A DNA stretch of 64,000 bases from Erythroxylum novogranatense (GCA_029891385.1 CM057225.1:79013887-79077886), one strand, 5' to 3'; shown: positions 1-11,758, counted from the first letter of the stretch. The notes: a model not told the origin generated them from the sequence alone. Numbers and translations are program-made.

Positions 1-1207
1 GGTGTTCCCAATCCAAAAATTAAACCCTAATCCGAACTTAAATTCAGAAATTAAAAGTCTTAGGGGCACAATTGGCATTTCATGTCTTCATATGATTTGT
101 AGCCCCTTGTCTTATCTTTATTTTGCCTCAAGAATCGCTTCAATCGGATCTCTACAGATCCCGAATTTCAGAAAACACTGAATCATGCTCGGAAAATTTC
201 CGACTCACTTTGATTAAATTAATCACCATTAATTTAATCTCAAAAGTTCTAAATTTCTTATAAAATGAAATTCAATGTCTTAGGAATCCAACGCAAAAGA
301 ATCAACTCAATCGGATGTCGGACGGAAAAGATATAGGCAAAATAGTGAGCAAAGGTCGGATTGAAAACAAAGAAATCAAGAAATTTCGAAGCAAAAGCGT
401 GTCGGGCGTCGGACGCCTAATGGCGAGGGCGAGGCGCCCGCTCATGAGGCGAGGCGCCTCTCGCTAGGGCGAGGCGTCGCCTAGCGAGGCGCCTCTGGCG
501 CCCGCCTCGCTAGGGCGAGCCGTCGCCCTAGCGAGGGCGCTAAAACTTTTCTCTTTTCTCTTTTTTTTTTTTCACTTAAAATTAAAAAACTTCGAAATTC
601 ATAACTTTTACTCCCGAACTTCGATTTTGACAAACTTAGTCTCTATAGAAAGCTTGAGAGAAGCTCTAAATCTTCCAAGAAGAACATGAAACTCAATTCA
701 ACTCCTACGGGAGTCCATTTTCCGGTCAAAGATACTATCCTCTATACAAACTTGTAAAAATCATAACTTAATATTCCGAGATCGAAAAATTGCATACTTT
801 ATATCGAAATAAAGATCAAAACAAATCCTTCAATTTTCATGAAAAACATCAAAGCTCAATTAACCTCTAACTAGGTTAATTTCTCAGTCAAAGTTCCAAC
901 CAATATAAAAGTCAAATCCGATCAAACATAAACTTTGACTGATCATAACTTTCACTCCCGATATCGAAAAATTACAAACTTTATGTCCACAAAAATATCT
1001 GAACATAACCTACAAGTTTCCAGAAGACCATTTTATCAAATTTTGCCTCAATCAAAAGTCAACCTTCAAAGGCCAGAAAGTCAACTATTACACAATTTTT
1101 TTCATATTTTCACTCTTTCTCGTTTTAATCATGATCTTCAACTTAATTTCAATTAAATCATCCACTTGATCATAGTCAAATTGTCACTCAAGGTTCGGGG
1201 TCCAACA
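1..1207 (-). mobile_element. Partial long LTR of the element D family, reverse orientation
   Basis: Read on the minus strand, this stretch begins TGTTGGACCCCG at 1207 and follows the same order of sequence as the D LTRs at 21910 and 29431. It matches their start, their gcgaggg-rich block, and their segment around 25420-25600 that ends near the window edge. It therefore holds roughly the first 1.2 kb of a D-family LTR; the rest lies left of the window. It abuts hAT coding sequence at 1208. No protein is encoded. The far end and any target duplication cannot be checked here. A solo LTR and one end of a complete element are equally possible. Confidence 0.85.
395..540. repeat. GC-rich block inside the D-family LTR
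   Basis: A 146-base block is built almost only of GGCGAGG, GCGCC and CTAGGGCGAG words in an AT-rich setting. Many of the words are inverted copies of each other, so strong hairpins are expected. The D LTRs carry the equivalent block, with different unit arrangements, near 22588-22692 and 32010-32110. Confidence 0.75.
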
Positions 1208-2333
1208 ATTTGCTTATTTTGTAACAAACATTTGAAAAGTGGAGGAATTACCCAATTGAAAAGACATTTAGCTGGGGTTAAAGGTGATGTAGAAGCGTGT
1301 AAAAAAGTAATTCATGATGTAAAATGGCAGATGAAAACATTGCTTGATGAACATCAATTTGAGAAAGATAGAAGGGAAAGACTGAATTTTGAAATTAGTA
1401 GTGGAAGTTCATTTTCTAGTTTCTGTGGTGATTATGAAAATGTTGAAGGTAGAAGTGGTAGTGGTACTGGTACTGGTAGTGTTCTATCTCAGGATCATAA
1501 AGAATCTGATGTGAGGAAGAGAAGAAGGCAGGTGACTAGTTTCTTTGCACCACGAACAACTCCTAGAGCCCAACCTTCAATTCGTAGTACAATGCAATCA
1601 AGAGATGCGACTCACAATGTCGATATGGCAGTTGCTAGATGGTGGTATGATACAAGTTTTTCATTCAATGCTTCTCAGCCTTATTATTATCAACCTATGA
1701 TAGATGCAATAGCCTCTTACGGTCCAGGATACAAAGGGCCATCGATTGATGACGTAAGAGGTAAACTTTTAAGTTGTGCTGTTTCTGAAATTAGAAATTA
1801 TTTAGCTGAAAGAAGAGTGAGTTAGGGTACTTATGGATGTTCAATTATGTGTGATGGTTTGACAAATAGGAGACAAGAGCCTATTATAAATTTTTTGGTT
1901 AATTCTTCAAAAACCTCTATGTTTTGAAATCTATTGATGCATCTGGCCTTATTAGAAATGCTGAGACTTTGTTTAGGATATTTGATGAAGTTGTGAATGA
2001 AGTAGGGTTGGAAAACATTGTTCAGTTTATTATTGACAATGATTCCGCTTATAAAGTGGCAGGGAAAAGGTTGCAAAATACCTATAATTCATTTTTTTAG
2101 ACTCCTTGTGTTACATATTACATTGACTTAATGCTGGAGAATATAGGGGATCCTAGGTATTTTCCTGCTATTGATGAGACTATGCAAAAGGTTAAAAAGG
2201 TGACAAAATTCATTTATAATCGTGCATGGGTTTTGAATTTGATAAGAAAGGAATTTACCAATGGCAGGAATTTGTGTCACCCAGCTGTGATAAGATTTGC
2301 AACAAATTTCTTATCACTTTAGTCTTTTGTTTC
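1208..2333 (+). pseudogene. hAT-family transposase pseudogene, N-terminal and central part
   Basis: The frame from 1166 crosses out of the LTR and gives a BED-type zinc finger start (CLFCNKHLKSGG, then HLAGVKGD). This is followed by a DUF659-like central region with GCSIMCDG, and ENIVQFIIDND and YYIDLMLENIG further on. These are hallmarks of plant hAT transposases, which cut and paste DNA between terminal inverted repeats. The frame is broken by a TAG at 1822, a shift near 1905-1925, a TAG at 2098 where a tryptophan is expected, and a TAG at 2320 where glutamine fits. Coding stops at 2333, where element A is inserted, and resumes in frame at 39872. The extreme N-terminus is replaced by LTR sequence, so the gene is dead. 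Confidence 0.88.
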
Positions 2334-5300
2334 TGTAACATCCCATTCTTGTGGGAAGGTTAAAATGGTAAATGTGAGTGATTATGGGAGTTAGAAATGC
2401 ATCTCCATGTTCATGCATATTATGTCATACACATACATATGAATAATGAAGTCATGGCACATGAGAATAATTGTACATACATTCATGAATAATTCCAGGT
2501 ATAATTACATTGAGTTATGATTTTTGGGTGTTTTGAGAATTTTGAATTTATTTATATGGAAAAATCTATTGGTTAGTAAGAATATTGTATTTGTGAATTT
2601 TGGTGAATTTAGGCATAAATTTTTGGAAAATTTTGGAAAATAGGAAAAAGACTTCAAGTGAAGATTTGGAGAGAGTTGAATTGTAAAGATGAGAGTTAAA
2701 GGAGTTAGTTTCAAAGGAAACTAAGTTAGAGCTTAGATATGAGGAAAGTGACAAGTATCACTTAGGCTGTGTACTTTTGCTAGATGTAGGTTATTGTTTT
2801 TGAGAGTTTAAAGGTAAAGTTATATGTCTAAGTTCATTCTCCATGTCATCTTCTTCAAGTTTTCTTCCCACACACAGAGTTTTCCATCTAATCCCTTCTA
2901 AGAGATTTCTCTGTTTTTCCTTCCTACACCAAACCCATCTTGCTATTTGTGTCTTCTACCCTAAGAAAAACCAAAAGTTGGTCATTGTACACAGTGAAAT
3001 ATGTAAATTACATGGAGTTTAGGGCTTGAAGATTTTGGAGTTTCTAGCAGGTAAGTAGTGAATAAATTCTTTAGAGTTGGTGATTTATGAAAAAAAGTTA
3101 AGGAGTTACTGTCATCTGCATGAAAAGTGACATTTAAGTGTATATTCATAAATATTGGGTGGTTGGGAGGAAATAAATTTGGTTATAGTATAAAATTAGT
3201 TTTCTTGAAAGATTTTTAGTGTTTTGGTGATGTAAAAGTGAAGTTGGAGTTGAAATAGAAATAGCTTGATCTGAAGCTTCCGTGAAACTTCTGTACCAAT
3301 CTAGATGGATTTGTTAAAATGACCTTTATAAAAGTTATAAATCTTCCTTATCATCTTCCCAACAGTATATAGTATGAAAACTATGGACATCTGAGCAGAA
3401 TGTCAGGTCCTTATAAGGGAAGATGTTCAAAAGTGAAATTTACTTTTTCTGCCTTTTTTTCTTCTATGATGACGTCATCTTCTTCTATGTTTTGTATCGT
3501 CTTAGTTTGCTTCATCTGATTTTTTATTCGTCTTACTTTGCTTCGTCTTACTTTTGCTTCATCTTACTTTGCTTCGTCTTACTTTTCTTTCATCTTACTT
3601 TTGCTTCATCTTACTTTGCTTCGTCTTACTTTTACTTCGTCTCACTTTTTCTTTGTCTCACTTTTTCTTCGTCTCACTTTTGTTTCGTCTTACATTTGCT
3701 TCGTCTCACTTTTTCTTCGTCTTACTTTTGCTTCGCCTCACTTTTGTTTCGTCTTACATTTGCTTCATCTCACTTTTGCTTCGTATCACTTTTACTTCGT
3801 CTTACTTTTGCTTCATCTTACTTTTGCTTCGTCTTATTTTTGCTTCGTCTTACTTTGCTCCGTTTTACTTTTGCTTCCTCTTAGTTTGCTTCCTCTTAGT
3901 TTGCTTCATCTTAGTTTTGATCGTCTTAGTTTGACCTTCTGCATCATCTTAGTTTGTATCATCATCTTTTGTTCCATTTTTGATCCTTCATAAAGTAGAA
4001 TTGGTCTTTTAAGTCTTCATAAAAGTTGTAGATCTAGAAGTCTTCTTTCAAACCGATTAAAAATGAAGTCAACCCGACGCTTGGAGTGAGAGTTATGGCA
4101 ATTGCGCCAAGGCATGTCCAATATGAGTAAAGACATGAACATGTTAGATTCTTTTGGCCATGACTTTTTCCATAGACAGCCAAATAACTTGACTCTTGAA
4201 CCATTGTGCTTGTAAGACATTGTTATAAATCTCCACCAAAAATCGTAGCTATCTGAAATGTAGTGAGAAAGATTGAGTGAAAAAGGTGGGACAGGTATAG
4301 TGAGTGTGCCCTTAAACTATGAACTGGCATTATTTCCACTGAACATACTTTAGTGTTTTGATTTTTTTCTGCATCTATAGGATTCCAAATGAGTAATGAA
4401 GCGTGATTTCAATATTTTTAATGAGGCCTAAACCTAAGTTTGAATCATACTTAGATTAGTTTGTATATGAGACCAACTTTATGATGAAATTAGTGGAAAA
4501 TACCCAGGATTGTCATGAATATGCATTGTACATAAGTTATCTCATACACGTGCATCTTTGGATACTTAAGATTGTAGAAATTGTGAAATTGTGTATATTA
4601 TTTGTTATAGAGGAGCAACTAGGACGTCAACCTCCAGACGTTGTTGGATCTTCCAGGCATTAGCTTCAAGAGAAACTAGTGAGTCAACCTAGATGATTTC
4701 CTAGGATTGATTTACTTTGAATTTATTTAATTCATTTAGCTTCCGATTGTGATTCTGTTTTGACTAAGCCCTATGGGTCAGTATTTGTATAAGTATATGA
4801 TAGGCACTCAATCACAACAATAAGAACGAATGTGATTCTTATGCATATAACATTATAAGATTGAAATTCATTGAATGAATATCTGTGAAATATGTGATAT
4901 GTGTTTATGATCCGGTGAACTCATCAGTGATGGTTGGCTTATTGAATTCGCAAAACTCACCAAAATTGTAACGTTGTCTTTTCAGGACCGAGTGACGACT
5001 TTAGCTATTGAGAGACTCCACCACCGTGTAGATTGTGTTTTAACAAGAGTAGTCATGGCTCAAAGGTCAGTCAGCTGGGATTTTTGGATGGATTAGATAG
5101 ATTTGTTATGTTTCCCTCTTTCATGTAGTACAATGGTACTAGGTTTTTTTAATGTACATTTGGAAAAAAGTCGAAAGACACAATGTAGACTTTTGTTTTG
5201 AATTAATGAAATGAGGAAAAAGATGGTTTTAAAAATATTGCAATTTTCTATTCATGCTTTTTAGGTGATTAATGATACAATGCCATTGAAGTGAGTGTAG

Positions 5301-5391
5301 TGATCGTTCGTAGCTCACCCTTATCATAGGATATGTGTCGAAATGACCTCCGGACGTCCCCGTGGATACCTCGTAGTAAGGGGGCGCTACA
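2334..5391 (+). repeat. 5' LTR of element A
   Basis: Starts TGTAACATCCCATTC and ends GGCGCTACA. It is paired with 36549-39866. It is shorter than its partner mainly because about 340 bases, equivalent to roughly 38889-39230 of the 3' LTR, are missing near 4745. It contains a pyrimidine-rich tandem array at 3490-3965. Confidence 0.92.
3490..3965 (+). repeat. Pyrimidine-rich tandem array in the 5' LTR of A
   Basis: About 470 bases of degenerate 15-16 base units close to TTTGCTTCGTCTTACT, with C or T exchanges within units. Long open frames rich in Leu, Phe and Ser on the plus strand are products of this array, not genes. The 3' LTR has a shorter, more regular version at 37700-38075. Confidence 0.9.
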
Positions 5392-5397
5392 AATAGG

Positions 5398-5409
5398 TGG
5401 TATCAAAGC
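5398..5409 (+). other. Primer binding site of element A
   Basis: TGGTATCAAAGC lies six bases past the end of the 5' LTR. It matches the tRNA-iMet complement used by many plant LTR retrotransposons, with one difference from TGGTATCAGAGC. Confidence 0.85.
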
Positions 5410-5571
5410 ATGGTTGACATCTGTTGGGACATATAGAATGTTAGGCGCGGAATATCTTGCGAAGTGCAGAAAATAATTGAAGTTATTGTTTGTTATAGGT
5501 CATCCGCTCTAGGTGATCAAATTGATCAACTAGCTGACTAAAGATCAGTAGGAGCCAGTAGGGAGTCCTCG

Positions 5572-6615
5572 GTGCCTAGATCTGAGGAGATGCCTCAAAG
5601 AGTTCCTGAAAGGAGGGAGAGGAGGTTTGATAAGCTATGCAAGCAGGGAGTTGTGGACTTTTATGGCAGCATAGACCCTACTGAGGCCAAAGGATGGCTA
5701 GAGAGGACAGAAAGGGTATTCGATCAGATGGACTGTGAGCCTGATGAGAGGTTTGATTATGCAGTGTCTCTACTACAAGGCTCGGCATATCAGTGGTGGA
5801 AGATTGTTCCAGGCAGTATCACCAGGCCTTGTCAATTGAAGTGGGAAGACTTTTTGAGGGTCTTCAGAGATAATTATATGCCCAAGATCTATTTAGACAT
5901 AAAGATGCAAGAGTTCATGGAATTGAAGCAGGGCAAGAAGTCAATGGCTGATTATGAGGTTCAGTTTAATGAATTGATAGGTTATGCTGCTACTATGATC
6001 CCTACAGAAGAAGACAAGTGGAGGAGGATTGAGAATGGATTTAATATGGAGAACAGAACAAGTTTGACGCCATCAGATATGGGTACTTTCATTAAGTTGA
6101 GAGCTGCATCAATTAGAGTGGAACAACTGATGAGAGAAAAACAAGCTGAAACTAGACAGGGGCCCAGAGGAAAGAGGCCCAGTGAGAGTCAGGGCAGTTC
6201 TGGCAGAAGCTTCAGTAAGCTCCAGAATAGAACAATTAGATCATCAGGTAGATCCAGGCAATCAGGATCTAAGCAGAGGGGTAGGTTGTCACAGACTGCC
6301 AGTGGTAAAGGCTCGGCTCAAAATCAATTTCCAATTTGTGAGTATTGTGAAAGGAGGCATGGTGGTGTGTGTTGGAGATCGACTGGAGCTTGTTTTAAAT
6401 GTGGCTCTATGGACCACCAGATCAGAGATTGCCCAGATATATTGGGAACTCAGTCTACTATCAGTGGGCGATCTGGGAGTAATACGACAGTCCAGCAGAG
6501 CGGAGGTGGTGGATCTGGACAGAGAGGCCGAGGTAGAGGCAGAGGGAGGGCTGGGAGTTATTCCTTGAGGATTGAGGGACAGGGAAACCGACCGCAGTCC
6601 CAGGCCAGGGTCTAA
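5572..6615 (+). CDS. Gag polyprotein of element A (chromovirus capsid/nucleocapsid)
   Basis: A continuous 347-residue frame. The capsid region carries RRFDKLCKQG, GWLERTERVF, FDYAVSLLQGSAYQWW and FRDNYMP, typical of plant chromovirus Gag. Residues about 200-260 are a basic, Ser/Arg-rich linker. The nucleocapsid zinc knuckle is CFKCGSMDHQIRDC near residue 274, followed by a Gly/Arg-rich tail. Gag packages the element RNA into virus-like particles. Its frame is the same as that of the following protease after a TAA at 6613, so A may once have made one Gag-Pol frame. The first methionine at 5572 may not be the original start, because similar coding-like sequence begins upstream. Being in a dead element, it is not expected to be active. 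Confidence 0.85.
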   Translation: MPRSEEMPQRVPERRERRFDKLCKQGVVDFYGSIDPTEAKGWLERTERVFDQMDCEPDERFDYAVSLLQGSAYQWWKIVPGSITRPCQLKWEDFLRVFRDNYMPKIYLDIKMQEFMELKQGKKSMADYEVQFNELIGYAATMIPTEEDKWRRIENGFNMENRTSLTPSDMGTFIKLRAASIRVEQLMREKQAETRQGPRGKRPSESQGSSGRSFSKLQNRTIRSSGRSRQSGSKQRGRLSQTASGKGSAQNQFPICEYCERRHGGVCWRSTGACFKCGSMDHQIRDCPDILGTQSTISGRSGSNTTVQQSGGGGSGQRGRGRGRGRAGSYSLRIEGQGNRPQSQARV

Positions 6616-6618
6616 GCT

Positions 6619-7128
6619 ATGACCAGGCAGGAGGCCCAAGACTCACCAGATGTAATAGTAGGTGCGCTTCTTGTTTATAACTTTGAGGCATTTGCACTAC
6701 TAGATCTAGGATCCACACACTCCTTTATCGCACCGCATTTGGCATGTAATTTGCATTGTGATAGGGAGTTGTTGCAGTATGGGTTAGAGGTGAGTACACC
6801 TCTAGGTAGTACTACTTTCTTAAGAGAGGTCTGCAAGGGATAGTCAATGAAGATTGATCAAGTAGAGTTGAAGGCAGATCTGATTGTATTACAGTTAAGG
6901 GAGATAGATGTGATTTTAGGCATGGATTGGCTCACTGCCCATAGGGTCATCATGAACTGCTACACCAAAGAGGTAGTACTGGAATCTCCGGGTCAACCGA
7001 GGGCAGTGTTCAGGGTAGTTAGTCAGGCAGTGTCAGCTAGGATGATTTCCTTCATGAGTGCATTGAGGTTGATGCAGGGAGGATGTGAGGCTTATCTAGC
7101 CCATATCATTGATACTAGAGCTAAGCAG
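6619..7128 (+). pseudogene. Aspartic protease region of element A, broken
   Basis: The active-site region reads ALLDLGSTHSFIAPH; the same place in element B reads DPGSTHS, so a proline has become leucine here. ILGMDWL, the conserved second strand of retroviral-type proteases, follows near 6918. The frame is broken by a TAG at 6841 and by a frameshift near 7128, where the sequence leads into the reverse transcriptase. The protease would have cleaved the Gag-Pol polyprotein. Confidence 0.8.
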
Positions 7129-7129
7129 T

Positions 7130-8760
7130 ATACAGGATATCCCTATGGTTAGGGAGTTTTCGGATGTATTTCCCGAGGAGTTACCCGGTTTACCACCAGA
7201 TCAAAAAATGAAGTTCACGATTGATCTAATTCCAGGTGCTGCTCCTATATCTATTCCTCCATATAGGATGGCACCTTTGGAACTGAAGGAGCTGAAGGCT
7301 CAGTTACAGGAGTTGCTGGAAAAGGACTTTATAAGGCCCAGTGTTTCACCCTGGGGAGCTCCAGTGCTGTTTGTGAAGAAGAAGGATGGGACTTTACGGT
7401 TGTGCATCGATTATAGACAGTTGAATCGGGTGACAGTAAAGAATAAGTACCCACTACCTAGAATCGATGATTTACTTGATCAGTTGCAAGGAGCTCTGAT
7501 GTTTACTAAGTTGGAATTGAGATCAGGGTACTATCAGTTAAAAATAGCTGAGGTTGATGTACCAAAGAGTGCATTTAGAAGCAGGTATGGGCACTTCGAG
7601 TTTCTAGTGATGCCGTTTAGGTTGTCTAATGTTCCGGTAACTTTTAGGGCCCTAATGAATAAGGTGTTTTAGCCCTACCTAGATCGATTTGTGAATGTGT
7701 TTATTGATGATATCTTAGTGTATTCAAAGAACAAAAAGGAGCATGCGGAGCATCTGAGAGTCATTTTACAGATTATAAGAGAGAAGCAGTTGTATGCTAA
7801 ATTCAATAAGTGTAAATTTTGGCTTGATCAGGTCGTGTTTCTAGGACACATAGTGACTGGAGATGGCATACAGGTAGATCCAAATAAGATAGAGGTAGTG
7901 ATGAATTGGGAAGCTTCGAGAAATGTGTCAGAGATCTGAAGTTTCCTAGGATTGGTCGACTATTACCGGAGGTTTGTTGAGGGGTTTCTTCTAATCTCGG
8001 CCCCTCTGACAAAACTTTTGAGGAAGAATGTAGTGCTCAAATGGAATGAGGACTGTCAGAAGAGCTTCGAGGAGCTAAAATATCAGTTGACTACTACACC
8101 AGTGTTGTCTATTCCATCAAGGACCGGAGGATATGTGATGTATAGCGATGCTTCGCATCAAGGATTAGGATGTGTATTGATGCAACATAGCAAGGTGATT
8201 GCCTATGAATCAAGACAATTAAGGCCTCATGAGATAAATTATCCAGTACATGATTTAGAGTTAGCGGCAATGGTCTTTGCTCTAAAGATTTGGAGACATT
8301 ATTTGTATGGAGAGATTTTCGAGATCTTCACTGATCATAAGAGTCTGAGGTATTTGCTGAGTCAAAGGGAGTTGAACTTGAGGCAAAGGAGATGGATTGA
8401 ATTATTGAAAGATTATGATTGCACTATTGAGTACCACCTGGGAAAAGCTAATGTGGTAGCAGATTCTTTGAGCAGGAAGGCTAATATCAGTGCAGCTCAA
8501 ATTCTGTTATCGAGGCTACCTAATTTGATTCATTTGAGAGCTCTGAATGTGGAGCTGAATCTAGAGCAAAATGAGGCACTAATTGCTACGTTGAAGCTGA
8601 GACTAATGCTACATGATAGGATCAAAAAAGTTCAAGGGAAAGATTCTCATATGGTAAAGCTTATGGAGAAAGTAAAGATGAATCCAGATTTCGAGTTTGA
8701 GTTTAAAGATGAGACATTATGGTTGAAACAGAGGTTGTGTGTGCCTAATGTGGATGAGTA
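7130..8760 (+). pseudogene. Reverse transcriptase and RNase H of element A, broken
   Basis: The RT runs from [17 protein letters not shown] through [27 protein letters not shown] and FIDDILVYS, the catalytic Asp pair near 7705. It is interrupted by a TAG at 7670 (Gln expected) and a TGA at 7937 (probably Arg). RNase H follows, with [34 protein letters not shown] and FTDHKSL. Copying the element RNA into DNA needs both activities. The frame ends at a TAG at 8759. The two internal stops make the element non-autonomous. Confidence 0.88.
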
Positions 8761-9141
8761 GAGGAAGCAGATTCTTGAGGAAGCTCATATAGCCACCTAT
8801 GCTATGCATCCTAGTACTACCATGATGTATAATGCACTAAAGCAGCATTTCTGGTGGCCAGGAATGAAGAAGCAAGTGGCAGAGTATGTATCTAGATGTA
8901 TGACGTGTCAGCAGGTGAAAGCTAAGCACCAGGCTCTGGTAGGAAAGCTCCATTCGTTGCCCATTCTAGAGTAAAAATAGGAACAGATCACTATGGACTT
9001 CATTATGGGATTTTCCAAGACTCCGAGGCAACATGATGCTATATGGGTCATAATGGACCGATTGACTAAATCGACCCACTTCTTACCAATGAGAGAGAAT
9101 AACTCATTTGATCAGTTGGCCCAGAAATATGTGAATGAGGT
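8761..9141 (+). pseudogene. Integrase of element A, first segment
   Basis: This holds the zinc-binding HHCC domain (H and H in EEAHIATYAMH, then CMTCQQVKA) and the beginning of the catalytic core, with the first catalytic Asp in TMDFIMGF near 8995. A TAA and a TAG near 8972-8980 stand where tryptophans are expected. The segment ends inside YVNEV at 9141, where element B is inserted. It continues at 19083. Confidence 0.88.
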
Positions 9142-11754
9142 TGTAACATCCCGTCACCGATGGGATGTGTGCAGTTCATTGCATTCGTATTTGGCATGCT
9201 CATGCATGATTTATTTATGTATAATTGGCAATGATCATATTGGTATTTGTACGTATATATGTGTATGACATATTCAGATTTGATTTGGGTAATTTGAAAT
9301 TGGAGATGATTAGGACATGTGTGGAACTTAGGTCATATTAGGCTCGAGAATTGAATTTGAGTGAGAAATGAAAGTTAGGAAATTGAATTATGAAATTGGT
9401 GTATATGATAATTAGTTTTCTATTTTTGAGGATTTATAGAAATTTTTCTGGAATTTTCAGAGCAATAGGCTCGGACCGAAAAATTGATCAATGACGGGTT
9501 AATTGGATCTTCAGTTTCGAAATTGATTATCCAATGGCACGGACAGGGTAGAAATTTAAATTGAGAAATTAGGGTTTAGCCATTGGAATTCGGGAGAAAT
9601 TAGAATTTGAAATTAGTTTGAGGCTGTTCAGATTTGGACTGGTGGAAATTCTATTAGCCAAACAAGCCCTTGTTTCTTTTATATATATATATAGCCTCAC
9701 CTTTGAAAATTTCTCCACGGTTTTCTTCTTGCTTCCGATCGAAATTTCCTCTTCCTTCTTCCTTCATTGTAGATTTCTTTGTGATTTCTCCTTGCTTTTA
9801 ATTTCCTCTTCCACCGTTGAATCTTTCCCCTTTGGATTGTGTGAAGAAGAGTTGAGAATGGGTTTGAGATGGAGAAGTCGTGGGTGTCGATGATATCCGT
9901 TGGGTGTGATTGTTGAAGATTTGAGGTTATTAAACAAGCAAGTTACTTCCATCTTGTCTCTTATGGTTTGATTAGTTGATTTATAAAGTTATATGGATGA
10001 TTTGGTTTGAATATTAAAGGATTTGGGATTTAGGGTTTTCGATATGTATTTTCGGTGATTTTAGGGTTGAATTTTAGGGAATTTAATTGTTTGATGAAAT
10101 AAAGGTTAAAGAGTAGTTGTATGATAGGTATGGAATTATTTAGGAGTGATTTGTGAAGTGAAAAACTGGATTTGAAGAAGATTTCAGTCGAGAATCTGAG
10201 AATTTCTGGGTTTTTTTGGACGTGTCCGTGGTTGCATGCCTTGTGATGATAATGAACACGCCACTGGCGACAAAATTAGCCATGCGCCGTGACGTGCCGG
10301 AAGGCCCATGGCGAGGAGGAAGATAGGCGAGGAGCATCCGCCAGATGAAACAAGTATCGCCACAATGAACGTAAAGGAATGGAGTCTTCATGGCCAGGGA
10401 TCCGACGCCATGAGAGGAGGCTGAAATTCCGAAAGTTGAATTTTTGAGGTTTTTAATTGGGGGATTTAGAAATTTGGGATTTAGGAAATTGATGATTCAA
10501 TTAGTTATGGATTTGAGATCGAAAAATTCGGATTTGTGTCGGAATTGTCATAACACGTATAGTACGTACATTATTCGATTCTTATGCATCATTGTACATT
10601 AAAATTTGTACAATTTATAATGTTATTTATATTTTGATTGTTATAGAGGCTCAAGTGGATCGCCGATCATCAGACGTAGGCGAGACTTCCCGGCAGTAGC
10701 TCGGAAGTTCTGAGGTGAGTAACCTAGTTGGTTTCTCAACCTTTATGTGTTTAATTTTATACAAATATGCCATGTGGAGTTAAGGACGGATTATATGTGT
10801 TTGATTTGATTGATTTCGGACCACGGGTGTTCAGGATAGTTGGACTGTGATATAGAAGTGTTGATCGTGCATAAATTGTTCATAATTGATTTCAAATGGT
10901 GAGAATTAGGTATATGGAATTCTAATATGATGCATGTATTGTAAAGTGGACATGTGCATACATGCATAACAGTATGATCAGATAAAGGCAGTTGTGACCG
11001 GTGTAGCCACGTATTGAGCTTTAAGCTCAACGCATGTAATATATGCCCAACGATTTGCAGAGCTTTATGCTCAACGTATTAGGGCTTCTGAGCCCAATGT
11101 TTCAGAGCCAACGACTCAACGTATATGAGCTCAGGCGCACGGTCACAACAACGAAAGAAAATGAAAGAGTCACATGCACGTTACATATATGAATGTTTAT
11201 ATGTGAATTGTGTGAAAGGCGTATCGCCTTATAAATGTGAAATAATTGTATGTGATTTCTGATTGTGATATATGTACGATATTGTGTGATTGTCTGTAGA
11301 TGCATAAGTTGGGTAAACCATCGATGATGGTTTCCCACTGAGTTCGCAAACTCACCCAACATTGCATTTATTTTTCAGGACAGAGATAGTTTGACTTCTA
11401 GCTCCGATCAGTGAGATTTATCCTGCTGTGTGTGCCGGCGAGAGGAGCATGGCCCACAGGTCTGTCAGCTGGGGATCCTTTGGGGGTATTTTGTGGATGA
11501 CTTTTGTAGGAGCTATGTTAGTTCTTTTGGACTTGTACAGTTGTAAATATGATCTGATGATGTAATTGTGGCTTTAGGAAATGAAATGAGAAGTACAATT
11601 TGGTTTTAAAATTTATCGAATCTGATATTACTGCTTTATTTATATTGATGCCATGAGGTTATAGAAATGATCGAATCGTAATGCACCCTCGTCAGGTTGT
11701 GCATCGATGCGACCTCTGGCGACCGGTGTATACTCTACGGTGAGGGGCGCGATA
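9142..11754 (+). repeat. 5' LTR of element B
   Basis: Starts TGTAACATCCCGTCACCG. The end is altered: GGCGCGATA stands where the 3' LTR has GGCGCTACA, so the right border is inferred from alignment. It is nearly identical to 16409-19077 except in the block at about 10205-10420 and at scattered small changes. Confidence 0.88.
10205..10420. repeat. Variable GC-rich block in the 5' LTR of B
   Basis: A GC-rich segment with CGCC, GACG and GGCGA words. The corresponding segment of the 3' LTR (about 17486-17702) is hardly alignable, although the flanks match almost base for base (ATCTGAGAATTTCTGGG before, GAGGAGGCTGAAATTCCG after). Confidence 0.75.
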
Positions 11755-11758
11755 TTAG

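Noticed and set aside
3490..3965. Regular repeat array considered as CRISPR-like
   Set aside because: Units are contiguous 15-16 base repeats with no unique spacers, and lie inside a plant LTR.
3423..3993. Three overlapping long open frames rich in Leu, Phe and Ser, resembling a membrane protein; same at 37690-38225
   Set aside because: They are translations of the pyrimidine-rich tandem array in the LTRs of A. All three frames stay open for the same reason, and the reading differs between the two LTRs.
9764..9952. 62-residue minus-strand frame found again at 17031-17219
   Set aside because: Same explanation: paired LTRs of element B. No known domain.
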